Part shown: piece after piece, positions 1 to 7,447 of the stretch | Numbering within the stretch: the stretch's first letter is position 1 | Layout: every line of letters starts with the position of its first letter | NCBI GenBank assembly: GCA_015232825.1 | Contig: JADFYY010000003.1 | Coordinates: 1 to 53,022 of the forward strand | From: Magnetococcales bacterium | GTDB taxonomy: Bacteria > Pseudomonadota > Magnetococcia > Magnetococcales > Magnetaquicoccaceae | Length of the DNA stretch: 53,022 bases | Reading direction: 5' to 3' | Made by a program: the position numbers and the translations under genes | Notes under the pieces: model-generated | Database searches by the model: none | Seen by the model: the letters and a program-made list of their open reading frames with translations, nothing else | What the model was told of the DNA's origin: nothing

Positions 1-839
1 TCGCTTGGTTGGCGATTATTTTTAAGAACTAGTTCCCCATCTTCAAGAGCCTTGCGTGCATCGGGGTCTTCAAAAGAGTGGGCTGGAACAGGGGAAAAAG
101 CCACGAGTATTTCCGAGGCATACATCCCTTTTTCAACCCGGGCAGGACGAAGTTTTTCCCCAAGACGAAGTTTTTTCAGAGTGATATCTAGACCCTTGAG
201 GTTTTGTTGATTCAATCCCGAAACTAATACCAGACGATCCGCCATGTAGCCCAAGGTCAGTTCCGCTAGTTCAGGATAGCCGGTTCGGCAGTCGATCAAT
301 AAATAATCAATGCCTGCTTTGCGGGGATGATTCGACAATTTATAATTGCTAAAATCTTCAATAAATTTTTGGGAAAAGGCCCACATGGCCCGTTGTTCCA
401 AGGGGGCTTGTTCACCAGGGGGAGTCTTGGCTGGGATTGGAAAGGCATCCGCTCCTTGGATGACTTGTGATTGCGGAATCGTGACGTCTCCTGCGGGCAG
501 TACCATCAAACGTCCGTTGCTTCCCCATCTTTTTTTTTCGTTTCCTTCCGGTCTAATCTCACGTAAGGATTTAGTTGGAGAAAAAAAAGTAAAAGTTCTT
601 TTTTCGTGATCTTTAGTCATATAAAATGTTGTTAATAGGTCGCTGACGCCTACTTTGTGAAATTCATTGTTTGCATCGGGTTTTTTTAGCCAAGGATGAA
701 AGCTGAGGCCGGGTGCTTGGAGGTCCATGTCTACCAACGCTACCACCTTACCACGATCCGCCCAATGCATGCCCAAATGAAGCATGAGTGCCGTGCGTCC
801 TACGCCACCTTTAAATGAATAAAATACAATAACTTTCAT
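1..839 (-). CDS. ParA/MinD-like P-loop ATPase with KGGVGR motif, partial
   Basis: The minus strand is open from an ATG at 839-837 to the window edge (about 279 codons), so the C-terminus is missing. The protein begins MKVIVFYSFKGGVGRTALML: a deviant Walker A in which the second lysine of the usual KGGVGKT is arginine while the signature lysine (K10) is kept. A DMDLQAPG motif and a DCRTGYPEL Walker-B-like motif follow, in ParA/MinD order. ParA-type ATPases switch between monomer and DNA- or membrane-bound dimer. The KGGVGR variant is seen mainly in multigene accessory systems rather than in chromosome partitioning. It lies 10 bp downstream of a winged-helix gene and, further up, a nitrilase-fold gene on the same strand, and no parB or parS is seen. 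The fold is secure; the role as motor or sensor of this module is inference. Confidence 0.88.
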   Translation of the reverse strand, partial: MKVIVFYSFKGGVGRTALMLHLGMHWADRGKVVALVDMDLQAPGLSFHPWLKKPDANNEFHKVGVSDLLTTFYMTKDHEKRTFTFFSPTKSLREIRPEGNEKKRWGSNGRLMVLPAGDVTIPQSQVIQGADAFPIPAKTPPGEQAPLEQRAMWAFSQKFIEDFSNYKLSNHPRKAGIDYLLIDCRTGYPELAELTLGYMADRLVLVSGLNQQNLKGLDITLKKLRLGEKLRPARVEKGMYASEILVAFSPVPAHSFEDPDARKALEDGELVLKNNRQPS

Positions 840-849
840 CTGCTTTCTC

Positions 850-1596
850 TCAAAAGACTACAGAACAAGCATTGAATTGCGGCTGTTTCCAAGTATAAAG
901 TTTTTGTTTGTTGTAGTTTTCCTGATGTTCTGGTTTCCAGGATTGCAATAACACTTGAATCTGTTGTTCGAGATGAATGATCTTCTGTTCCAATTCGGCC
1001 CTGGTTGGTTTGGCCAATGTATCAACCCTTTCCAGCATCTCATAAGCCCTATGGCCGATGCTGACGAATTTTTCTTTATTAATCCTGCGACGCACCACCA
1101 GTTCCCAACTTTCCAGCAAGGTCAGTGTGCGGGAGAGGCTGGCTTCTTCAATATTGAGGTGATTCATCAATTGTTTTTGCGGCACCGCTTTTTTATACTG
1201 AAGCCATTCCAGGATTTCTCGTACATGGCGGCGGTTTTTGATGGATGCGGGAATCACTGATTTCATTACCGCCAGTCGATCTTCCAGAATGTCGCTGAAG
1301 GCCAACCAGCGCGCGGCATAAGGTTTGTCGAGGGTGTTGAGACTCTTTTCCCATCGGTGGTAATCCACATTGAGTATGTGCTGATTTAATTCTCTGAGTT
1401 CCTCGATTGTGGCGTGATTCCCTAGTAGATGAGCCAAGCGCACGCGATACGTATAATCCAGATTGCTGGCGTCTTGTTCGTCCCACTCGGATAGAGCATC
1501 CAAGGCGGTACGAATTATTGCCAAGGCGTCAGGAGATTGCGCCAACCATGTGGGGTCAGCGTATCGGAGTATAAAGGGCGTGGAGGTGTCATTCAT
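850..1596 (-). CDS. Winged-helix (MarR-like) transcription regulator
   Basis: This 248-residue protein has an unassigned helical N-terminal half (about residues 1-125), a winged helix-turn-helix at about 130-190 and a short coiled tail. The winged helix contains QKQLMNHLNIEEASLSRTL (a recognition-helix pattern) followed by a basic wing, VVRRRINKEK. The layout resembles MarR or similar dual-use regulators, with the N-terminal half as a possible ligand or partner domain. The ATG at 1596 lacks a good ribosome site, but a promoter-like TTGCTT-N17-TATAGA ends about 9 bp before it, so a leaderless or very short leader is possible. A perfect 17-bp palindrome lies just upstream of the -35 and suggests autoregulation. 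It is followed after 10 bp by the ParA-like ATPase gene. The target genes are not known. Confidence 0.75.
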   Translation of the reverse strand: MNDTSTPFILRYADPTWLAQSPDALAIIRTALDALSEWDEQDASNLDYTYRVRLAHLLGNHATIEELRELNQHILNVDYHRWEKSLNTLDKPYAARWLAFSDILEDRLAVMKSVIPASIKNRRHVREILEWLQYKKAVPQKQLMNHLNIEEASLSRTLTLLESWELVVRRRINKEKFVSIGHRAYEMLERVDTLAKPTRAELEQKIIHLEQQIQVLLQSWKPEHQENYNKQKLYTWKQPQFNACSVVF

Positions 1597-1604
1597 GGAA
1601 TTTA

Positions 1605-1633
1605 TCTATAGCCCGTTTAAGGTTGGAAAGCAA
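1605..1633 (-). promoter_or_regulatory. Candidate sigma-70 promoter of the winged-helix/ATPase genes
   Basis: On the minus strand, TTGCTT (1633-1628) and TATAGA (1610-1605) are separated by 17 bp. Predicted transcription would start only a few bases before the ATG at 1596. Confidence 0.4.
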
Positions 1634-1637
1634 AGAA

Positions 1638-1654
1638 CAATTGTCAGACAATTG
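1638..1654. promoter_or_regulatory. Perfect 17-bp palindromic operator candidate
   Basis: The sequence CAATTGTC-A-GACAATTG is a perfect inverted repeat with 8-bp arms. It sits 4 bp upstream of the -35 hexamer of the winged-helix gene, inside the 74-bp gap behind the nitrilase-fold gene. The size and symmetry suit a dimeric MarR-type regulator, so binding by the adjacent gene product is the simplest reading. Confidence 0.5.
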
Positions 1655-1670
1655 ATTTATCGACCTGTGG

Positions 1671-3053
1671 CTAGGGTAGCTGAAGCAGTTTTAGGCGTCC
1701 TTCAGAAGAGTTCGTGACCTCTTGCGCTCCAGCTTTGCCATCGGGTAAAGGAAAGGCAAAACCGTGCATGAGGTATCTCTCTGAGCAATTGGCTGTTTCA
1801 CAGTCTGTTTCCGTGCAGTCGTTTTTATTGCAGCTTCCCTTTTCTGGATAAGGTTGTTTTGGCCATTGATTGGCTACCAGTACTCTGGCCCCGCAACTAT
1901 TGTACAGGAATTGAGCCTGTCTTAAATGAGCAGTCATTCCTCCGCGAGGACTCATGGATGGAACCAACACTAAATCTGGGGCCACTGTTTTCCATAGGCG
2001 AGGATCGCTGTCGTCATCCTCTTCGCAGAAATCTCTGCATATGGCTAAGGAAATCACACCAATGGGTGTAATCCATAAGGTCACGGTGTTTCCGATAGAG
2101 ATCACTTCGTGGCAGCTTTTTTTATCTTCACTGCCAAAAGGGTTAAATTTATCGTGTGTAAATATTTGCCTGCCTTCTCCGTTGAGTAGACGTGTTCGAT
2201 TGAACGGTAATTCGTCTGGGAGTTCTTTATTCCATTCGTGAAAACTTCCTGGCACAACGATAAGGAAATTGAATTCTTTGTTTTTTAGATGCAAGCGTAT
2301 CTCTTCTTGCAGTGTGGGGCATACCGCCAGTTCGGGCAGAATGACGACTTGGGCCTGGGCTGTTTGGGCATCATTTAGGGATTTTTGAATGCTTTTGCGT
2401 CGTAAGCACGGGTTTTCTAGATTTTTGCATGTGCATTTTTGATCGTTGAATTCTGGCCAATGTGGATTGATATTATCTGGAAATGTTCCAAACCAGACTC
2501 GCAAGGAGTTGTTTTTCAAACGCATTCTTACGTCATCATCATCTCGTGCTATAATTATTTTAACCTTGAAGTCAGATTGATCGTTGTTTGGTGCGGATTT
2601 GTCGGGATTGAATATCTTGGGAACAATCAAATGATTGTTCAACCAGTTGTGCAAATGCATCGATTGTTCCGTATGTGTTCTGGTTCCTAATGCCACGGGT
2701 CTTTTGACAAGAAACCAATCACGATTGTTCACCTGAATTTGAATGGGTTGCGTTGAACCGCGTTCTCCAATGTTAACAAGAGCCTGATCTAATGCAGAAA
2801 GTAACATTAAAGGTGTACTTTCTGCTTCGGGTGGAATTTTTTGTTCGCTCCTGATGCGCTCAGTCAAATCATTGCGCTTTGTTTCCCATTGTTCTTTATT
2901 GGTGGTTCTTTTCACGTCTTCTCTTCTGAAAAAGGGTTGATCATTTTTAAAATTGACGAATATTTCCGTTAATCTTTTTCTGAGTGCTTTAATGTCAGCG
3001 TATTCGCCCATAAGGATAATCCAGTTTTGTTGTTGATCATTATAAAAAATCAT
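1671..3053 (-). CDS. Nitrilase-fold amidohydrolase with novel N-terminal region
   Basis: This 460-residue protein carries a carbon-nitrogen hydrolase domain from about residue 184. The catalytic triad is visible: E241 (VILPELAV), K302 (THDKFNPF) and C339 (AICRDF). These enzymes hydrolyse or condense amide or nitrile bonds through the cysteine. About 180 residues in front are not recognised. There is also a cysteine-rich insert near the C-terminus, with four cysteines at spacing C-x4-C-x4-C-x4-C (residues 408-423), and another C-T-C...C group at 207-216; either could bind metal. Typical nitrilases are 260-330 residues, so this is long. An ATG at 3011 (MGEYADIK) is an alternative start. It leads the minus-strand module with the winged-helix and ParA-like genes. 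The substrate is unknown; an effector role in a conflict or signalling system is inference. Confidence 0.8.
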   Translation of the reverse strand: MIFYNDQQQNWIILMGEYADIKALRKRLTEIFVNFKNDQPFFRREDVKRTTNKEQWETKRNDLTERIRSEQKIPPEAESTPLMLLSALDQALVNIGERGSTQPIQIQVNNRDWFLVKRPVALGTRTHTEQSMHLHNWLNNHLIVPKIFNPDKSAPNNDQSDFKVKIIIARDDDDVRMRLKNNSLRVWFGTFPDNINPHWPEFNDQKCTCKNLENPCLRRKSIQKSLNDAQTAQAQVVILPELAVCPTLQEEIRLHLKNKEFNFLIVVPGSFHEWNKELPDELPFNRTRLLNGEGRQIFTHDKFNPFGSEDKKSCHEVISIGNTVTLWITPIGVISLAICRDFCEEDDDSDPRLWKTVAPDLVLVPSMSPRGGMTAHLRQAQFLYNSCGARVLVANQWPKQPYPEKGSCNKNDCTETDCETANCSERYLMHGFAFPLPDGKAGAQEVTNSSEGRLKLLQLP

Positions 3054-3146
3054 GTATCTTATTATTTGTATCTTGTCAAGAAAAAATCCATATTAAGTGG
3101 TCGCTCACGCTTTACTGATATGGCCATCGACTTGGTGAAAAAAAAC

Positions 3147-3175
3147 TCGTCAACCTTACAGTAATGGCGTATACT
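3147..3175 (+). promoter_or_regulatory. Candidate promoter of lpxD
   Basis: TCGTCA (3147-3152) and TATACT (3170-3175) are separated by 17 bp and lie about 70 bp upstream of the lpxD start. The -10 is good; the -35 matches consensus at four of six positions. Confidence 0.4.
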
Positions 3176-3244
3176 TGAGATTCAAACGCTGTCAGTGGCC
3201 TTGTTTTGTTGGATAACTTTGTATGCCAAGAGAACCATAAACTC

Positions 3245-4204
3245 ATGAAACTTAACGATTTGGCCAAGCACCTTTCGTTGGAGGTGCGGGGGGGGGATCC
3301 AGAAATCACCGGGGTCTCTCCTTTGGAAAATGCCGAGGCTGGGGATCTCTCCTTTGTGATTTCCCGTAAATGGTTGGCAATGGCCCCCAAGGCCTCAGCC
3401 TTGTTGGTGCCGCCCGATTTGGTGGACGAAGCTCGCGCAGAACGGGATGTGCCGGTGCTGATCAGCCAAGCCCCAGCCTTGGATGCCGGTCGGGCAGCTC
3501 TGCTGCTTGGCGGACGGGTGCTGGAGGTGATCGGGATTCACCCTTCCGCAGTCATTGATCCCACCGCACGTCTGAGCGAGGGGGTCACGGTCGGTCCTTT
3601 GGCGGTGATCGGTCCAGAGGTCGTGATTGGTCCCAATACCAAGATTTTCTCAGGTGCAGTCATCCATGCCCGTTGCGTGATCGGATCACACTGCGTGATC
3701 CACTCCAATGCCGTGATCGGCGGGGATGGGTTCGGGTTTGAATTCATAGACGGCGCACATCGGCGAATCCCTCATCTGGGTATTGTCCGCATCGAAGACG
3801 ATGTCGAGGTCGGCTCTGGAACCACCATTGATCGCGCCCGCTTTGGTGAGACCTTTATCGGTTCGGGAACGAGAATCGATAATCTGGTCCAAATCGCTCA
3901 TAATGTTCATATCGGTCGGTTTTGTGTGATCGTGAGTCAGGTCGGTATCGCTGGATCTTGCCGGATCGAAGATGGTGCGGTGTTGGCCGGGCAGGCTGGC
4001 CTAGTGCCGCATGTAACGGTGGGGCGCGGGGCGCGGGTTGCGGCCTCGACCGGAGTGGCCGTGGATGTGCCCGGTGGGGCAACGTGGTCTGGTTGGTGGG
4101 GTGGGCCACATCGGGAAAATCTCGCTCAGATCAATGCCGTGCGTAAGTTGCCGGAATTTATGAAAACGGTTCGAGCCTTTATGAAAAGTCGGGAGTCCTT
4201 ATGA
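3245..4204 (+). CDS. lpxD: UDP-3-O-acylglucosamine N-acyltransferase LpxD
   Basis: LpxD transfers an acyl chain from acyl carrier protein to UDP-3-O-acyl-glucosamine in the cytoplasmic steps of lipid A synthesis. The 319-residue product shows the small uridine-binding N-terminal domain (EITGVSPLENAEAGDLSF) and then a long run of hexapeptide repeats forming the left-handed beta helix. The catalytic histidine is in VQIAHNVHIG at about residue 219 (His239 in E. coli). A GGDGFGFE loop is also typical. The start at 3245 was chosen because MKLNDLAKHL matches the family N-terminus; an in-frame start at 3206 would add 13 unlikely residues. The usual lpxA, fabZ and lpxB neighbours are absent. The stop overlaps the next gene start (ATGA), so the two are translationally coupled. 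Confidence 0.96.
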   Translation: MKLNDLAKHLSLEVRGGDPEITGVSPLENAEAGDLSFVISRKWLAMAPKASALLVPPDLVDEARAERDVPVLISQAPALDAGRAALLLGGRVLEVIGIHPSAVIDPTARLSEGVTVGPLAVIGPEVVIGPNTKIFSGAVIHARCVIGSHCVIHSNAVIGGDGFGFEFIDGAHRRIPHLGIVRIEDDVEVGSGTTIDRARFGETFIGSGTRIDNLVQIAHNVHIGRFCVIVSQVGIAGSCRIEDGAVLAGQAGLVPHVTVGRGARVAASTGVAVDVPGGATWSGWWGGPHRENLAQINAVRKLPEFMKTVRAFMKSRESL

Positions 4205-5262
4205 TGGGTGTTGAAGAGAATGTGCGCAAAACTTACTCCGAAGGCGCGGCGCGGGTGGTCGAATCCCTCTGTTGCCCGGTTACTTATGATCAGTCGTTGC
4301 TGAAATGTCTGCCGCAGGAGATCATCGAGCGTGATTATGGGTGTGGGGATCCCTCCCGTTATGTTCGGCCTGGGGATGTGGTGTTGGATCTGGGGTCAGG
4401 GGGTGGGAAAATCTGTTATATGGCCGCTCAACTCGTCGGTCCCGGTGGTCGGGTGATCGGCGTGGATATGAATGACGATATGCTCGCCTTAGCCCGCAAG
4501 CATCAGCCGGAAATGGCCCGCATCTTAGGAGAGGATCGGGTGCAGTTCTTTAAAGGGCGTATCCAGGATCTGGCCAGAAATCAAGAAGATGTTGAGGCTA
4601 AACTGGCCGCTTATGCGGTCATGGACACCTCTTGCGTCGCGGCGTTCGATGAATGGGAGCGTCAACAATGCGCGGCCCACCCGATGATCCCAGATGAAAG
4701 TGTGGATTTGGTGATTTCTAACTGCGTCCTCAACTTGGTGGACGATGATGACAAGGGACAACTGGTCTCCGAAATCTATCGGGTGTTGAAACCCGGTGGG
4801 CGTGTGGCCATTTCGGATATTGTGGCCGATGCGCCAATCCCCGATCACTTGAAGGCCGATCCTGAATTGTGGAGCGGTTGTATCTCTGGGGCCTTTCAGG
4901 AGGCGGAGTTTATCAAAGCCTTTCGTGACGTTGGATTGGAAGGGGTTGCCTTTGATAAATGGGAGTCAACTCCTTGGCGGGTCGTGGAGGGGGTTTCGTT
5001 TCGCTCTGTGACGTTGACGGCTGTGAAACGTGTGGCGGTTCGTCCGTCGCAAGGGGAGTGTGTTGTCTTGTATCGTGGGCCGTTTGCGGTGGTGGAAGAT
5101 GAAGCCGGTGGACGCTATCCAGTGGGAGAACGGGTTGTGGTCTCTCAAGAGGTGTTTGATCGCTTGAGCCGGGAACCGTTCGCAGATTTCTTTGTCCATC
5201 TGACCCCTGACCCCGTCAAAGCCAATGCGTCGTGCGGGTGTGGACCCCGTGGGTGTTGTTGA
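4201..5262 (+). CDS. ArsM-like SAM-dependent arsenite methyltransferase
   Basis: This 353-residue class I methyltransferase has the SAM-binding DLGSGGG loop at 63-69. It carries three cysteines where arsenite methyltransferases bind arsenic: C48 (DYGCGDPS), C175 (VISNCVLNL) and C227 (WSGCISGAF). There is an extra CC pair at 24-25, and the C-terminus is very cysteine-rich (CGCGPRGCC). ArsM methylates As(III) stepwise, either for detoxification or as the entry to arsenosugars. The downstream partner is a DUF2064 glycosyltransferase of the type found in arsenosugar clusters, overlapping by 38 bp, which supports that role. The ArsS radical-SAM enzyme is not in the window. An adjacent ATG at 4204 is an equally possible start. 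General methyltransferase identity is certain; arsenic as substrate is well supported but inferred. Confidence 0.85.
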   Translation: MMGVEENVRKTYSEGAARVVESLCCPVTYDQSLLKCLPQEIIERDYGCGDPSRYVRPGDVVLDLGSGGGKICYMAAQLVGPGGRVIGVDMNDDMLALARKHQPEMARILGEDRVQFFKGRIQDLARNQEDVEAKLAAYAVMDTSCVAAFDEWERQQCAAHPMIPDESVDLVISNCVLNLVDDDDKGQLVSEIYRVLKPGGRVAISDIVADAPIPDHLKADPELWSGCISGAFQEAEFIKAFRDVGLEGVAFDKWESTPWRVVEGVSFRSVTLTAVKRVAVRPSQGECVVLYRGPFAVVEDEAGGRYPVGERVVVSQEVFDRLSREPFADFFVHLTPDPVKANASCGCGPRGCC

Positions 5263-5908
5263 ACCAAAAGCCAACTGCTCCATCAATGTGTTAGGCCGGG
5301 CTCCGCTGCCCGGCTTCTCCAAAACCCGTTTGATTCCCGCTTTGGGTGCCGAAGGGGCCGCACATGCCCATGTCGAACTTTTGACGCATGTCGCGGGCGT
5401 GGCCCGTTCGTGGAGTTCTGAGCTAGGCTCTCGTCGATTGTTTCGACTCTGGGGAACTCCAGATCTCTCATCCTCTCTGTTTCAATCCTTGGCTGAAGCA
5501 ACTCAACAACGTCTGCAACCCACCGGAGACCTGGGGGCGCGTCTGGACTGGATCGCCAGGGCTGGTTTGGCCGAAGCGCGAGCAGTCTTGTTATTGGGTG
5601 GTGATGCCGTTTCTGTGGACCGGAAAACCCTAGATCACGCCGAAGCCGTTCTGCTGGATCATCCGGCAGTACTCATCCCAGCAGACGATGGCGGTTATGT
5701 TTTGCTGGGTCTTAACACCTATGCCCCTGAACTCTTTTGTGACATCCCTTGGGGAAGTGATCAAGTGGCCGAGGCTACGCGCACCGTGTTGCGCTTTCTG
5801 CAATGGTCTTGGAAGGAGATTCCTGGACATTGGGATGTGGATTCACCAGAGGATTGGGAACGTTTTCATCTGCAAAAGAGTCGTTGGCCCGATAATTGCT
5901 TTGTGTAG
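5225..5908 (+). CDS. Arsenosugar-type glycosyltransferase (DUF2064/TIGR04282)
   Basis: This GT-A fold nucleotide-sugar transferase is related to the DUF2064 family. Visible motifs are GRAPLPGFSKTRLIPALG at the N-terminus (the basic nucleotide-binding loop), LLLGGDAVSV, and IPADDGGYVLLGL followed by DIPWGSDQV. At about 227 residues it has normal family length. In bacteria this family often sits beside ArsM and the radical-SAM protein ArsS and is proposed to act in arsenosugar synthesis. Here it directly follows and overlaps the ArsM-like gene. The start is uncertain: ATG 5225 overlaps the previous gene by 38 bp, and in-frame GTG codons at 5240 and 5249 would still leave the conserved core intact. 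Confidence 0.85.
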   Translation: MRRAGVDPVGVVEPKANCSINVLGRAPLPGFSKTRLIPALGAEGAAHAHVELLTHVAGVARSWSSELGSRRLFRLWGTPDLSSSLFQSLAEATQQRLQPTGDLGARLDWIARAGLAEARAVLLLGGDAVSVDRKTLDHAEAVLLDHPAVLIPADDGGYVLLGLNTYAPELFCDIPWGSDQVAEATRTVLRFLQWSWKEIPGHWDVDSPEDWERFHLQKSRWPDNCFV

Positions 5909-6010
5909 AGTCATGGTCGGATATGAGGTTGACTGGACAGTCAGAATCGGGTTGGTAGCTACGAGAATGAATCTCCAGAAAATGAAAAGATGATTGTTTG
6001 GTCATCCTCA

Positions 6011-6026
6011 TGTCAAACTTTTGACA
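6011..6026. promoter_or_regulatory. Palindrome upstream of the recombinase remnant
   Basis: TGTCAAA-CT-TTTGACA is a perfect inverted repeat with 7-bp arms, 46 bp before the recombinase ATG. Its right arm contains TTGACA, a consensus -35, but no good -10 follows at 16-18 bp. It may be an operator or a binding site; nothing else is recognised in the 5909-6071 gap. Confidence 0.3.
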
Positions 6027-6071
6027 CGTTTATTACGTCTTGCGTTATCGGAATGCATAGGAGTCTGGCTG

Positions 6072-6929
6072 ATGGGCGATTTTCCCCAAACAATACAAGA
6101 AAAAAATCAACTCGATCCGCAAGTTAAGGCATTTGCTCAGGCACCAGCCTTGACAGATGCCACGCGAGCGGCCTACTGGGGTGATCTGCGTCGTTTTATG
6201 GACTGGGGAGGGGCCATTCCGGCTCCTGAAAAGATGGTGGCAAGCTATCTTGTGGAGCATGCCAATAGCCATAAGTTTGCTACGCTGGCCCGTTGGCGGG
6301 TCTCGTTGGGCAAGGCCCATTCGGCCCAGGGGTTGGTTGATCCTACCAAAACGGAACTGGTCAACACGGTCCTCAAGGGAATCAAGCAGAAACATGGTCG
6401 GGAACAACGTCGTGTGGCCCCGTTGACTTCACTACAGACGACGGCTGTGGTTAATGTCATGGGGGATAGACTCAAGGATCTTCGCGACAAGGCTTTGATC
6501 TTGGTTGGTTTTTCTGGTGGTCTGCGCCGTTCTGAGTTGACTGGCCTTCTGGTGGAAAATCTGCGCGAGCGGACCGGTGGCATGGAATTGTCTTTGAATA
6601 CCGGCAGGTTGATCATGATTCCCAACGGTCCTGATCTCATTTGTCCGGTCGCTGCCATGAAGAGTTGGTTGAGTGCTTCCGGGATTGAAAAAGGCGCGGT
6701 GTTCCAGGGAATCAATCGTCATGGTCGTCTCTCTGGGCAACCCTTGACTGGTCACGGGGTGGCTTTGGTTATCAAGGAACGGGTGAAGGCTGTGGGTCTG
6801 GATCCTTCCCGTTACAGCGGTTGCAGTCCCCGCGTTGGTGGTATCCTAGAAGGGGCGCAGGATGAGGCTGGGGAGTTGTCAACTGGCCATCAAATGCCGC
6901 TCTCCAAGGCAGCATCCTCTCATCAATAG
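6072..6929 (+). pseudogene. Tyrosine recombinase/integrase with decayed catalytic C-terminus
   Basis: Residues 1-110 match a SAM-like core-binding domain (ATRAAYWGDLRRFMDWGG). The middle matches the catalytic domain, with the first catalytic arginine in GFSGGLRRSELTGL. After that the domain fails. The expected HSLR box reads CSPR, so the histidine is lost. The TGHR box is TGHQ, and the protein stops about 15 residues later with no nucleophilic tyrosine. The 285-residue product is therefore unlikely to recombine DNA. ATG 6072 was chosen over an upstream ATG because the upstream residues do not look like the family. The 3' end overlaps a convergent gene by 7 bp, which suggests truncation by a rearrangement. 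The alternative is a very divergent accessory recombinase. Confidence 0.7.
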
Positions 6930-7345
6930 AGTATCTTGTGGTTGTTGGCCCGTGAGGGAAGTATGAGAATGCCTTGATGATCCAATGTTCGGGCAACATC
7001 AAGCATCACCTTACGGGCCGACTCCACCTTGTGGTTTGGATGAACGGTCATGATCAGGTTTGAACGGAGATCTTCTCCCGCTTGCTGGGAAAGATTCTGA
7101 CAGCATCGCGTCACCATTGCCATGCTCGCCCCTTGCAAGGCAATGATCAGAATCTCTGTGGGGAGTTCTCGCAATAGGGCCTGAAGGCCTCGGTCATCCA
7201 AACGGTACAGATCCTCAAACAGCACCATTTTATCCCGCACCGCTCTGGCTAGCTCGCTTTGATGTTTATTTAAATGGGCTAGAAGGCGATCTGCGGTTCT
7301 GCGTTCCAGTCTTGACAGGATTTGGGCAACCATTTCAGTACTCAT
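6923..7345 (-). CDS. Stand-alone FliG C-terminal-domain-like protein
   Basis: The protein is 140 residues, against about 330 for full FliG. It matches the FliG C-terminal region: TADRLLAHLNKHQSELARAV, MVLFEDLYRLDDRGLQALL, a PTEILIIALQGAS helix resembling the torque helix region, and LSQQAGEDLRSNL. FliG sits in the flagellar switch, where its C-domain contacts the MotA stator. The N-terminal FliF- and FliM-binding domains are absent here. The start at 7345 follows an AAGGAG ribosome site; the longer open frame upstream has no such signal and is not FliG-like. It diverges from the AmpG-like gene and no flagellar genes adjoin it. It could modify the rotor or be a remnant; the intact frame and good ribosome site favour function. 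Confidence 0.72.
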   Translation of the reverse strand: MSTEMVAQILSRLERRTADRLLAHLNKHQSELARAVRDKMVLFEDLYRLDDRGLQALLRELPTEILIIALQGASMAMVTRCCQNLSQQAGEDLRSNLIMTVHPNHKVESARKVMLDVARTLDHQGILILPSRANNHKILY

Positions 7346-7447
7346 GGCACTCCTTTGTCTGTTTTTCCTTGTTTGGCATTTCCCCCTGGCAGCATAATCT
7401 TGTTTTTTTATTCTTGACGGTCGTTTGCTCAACTTCAAGGAGTTGTC

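Noticed and set aside
346-609. Plus-strand 87-residue frame at the left edge
   Set aside because: It is antisense to the ParA-like ATPase, whose motifs are clear.
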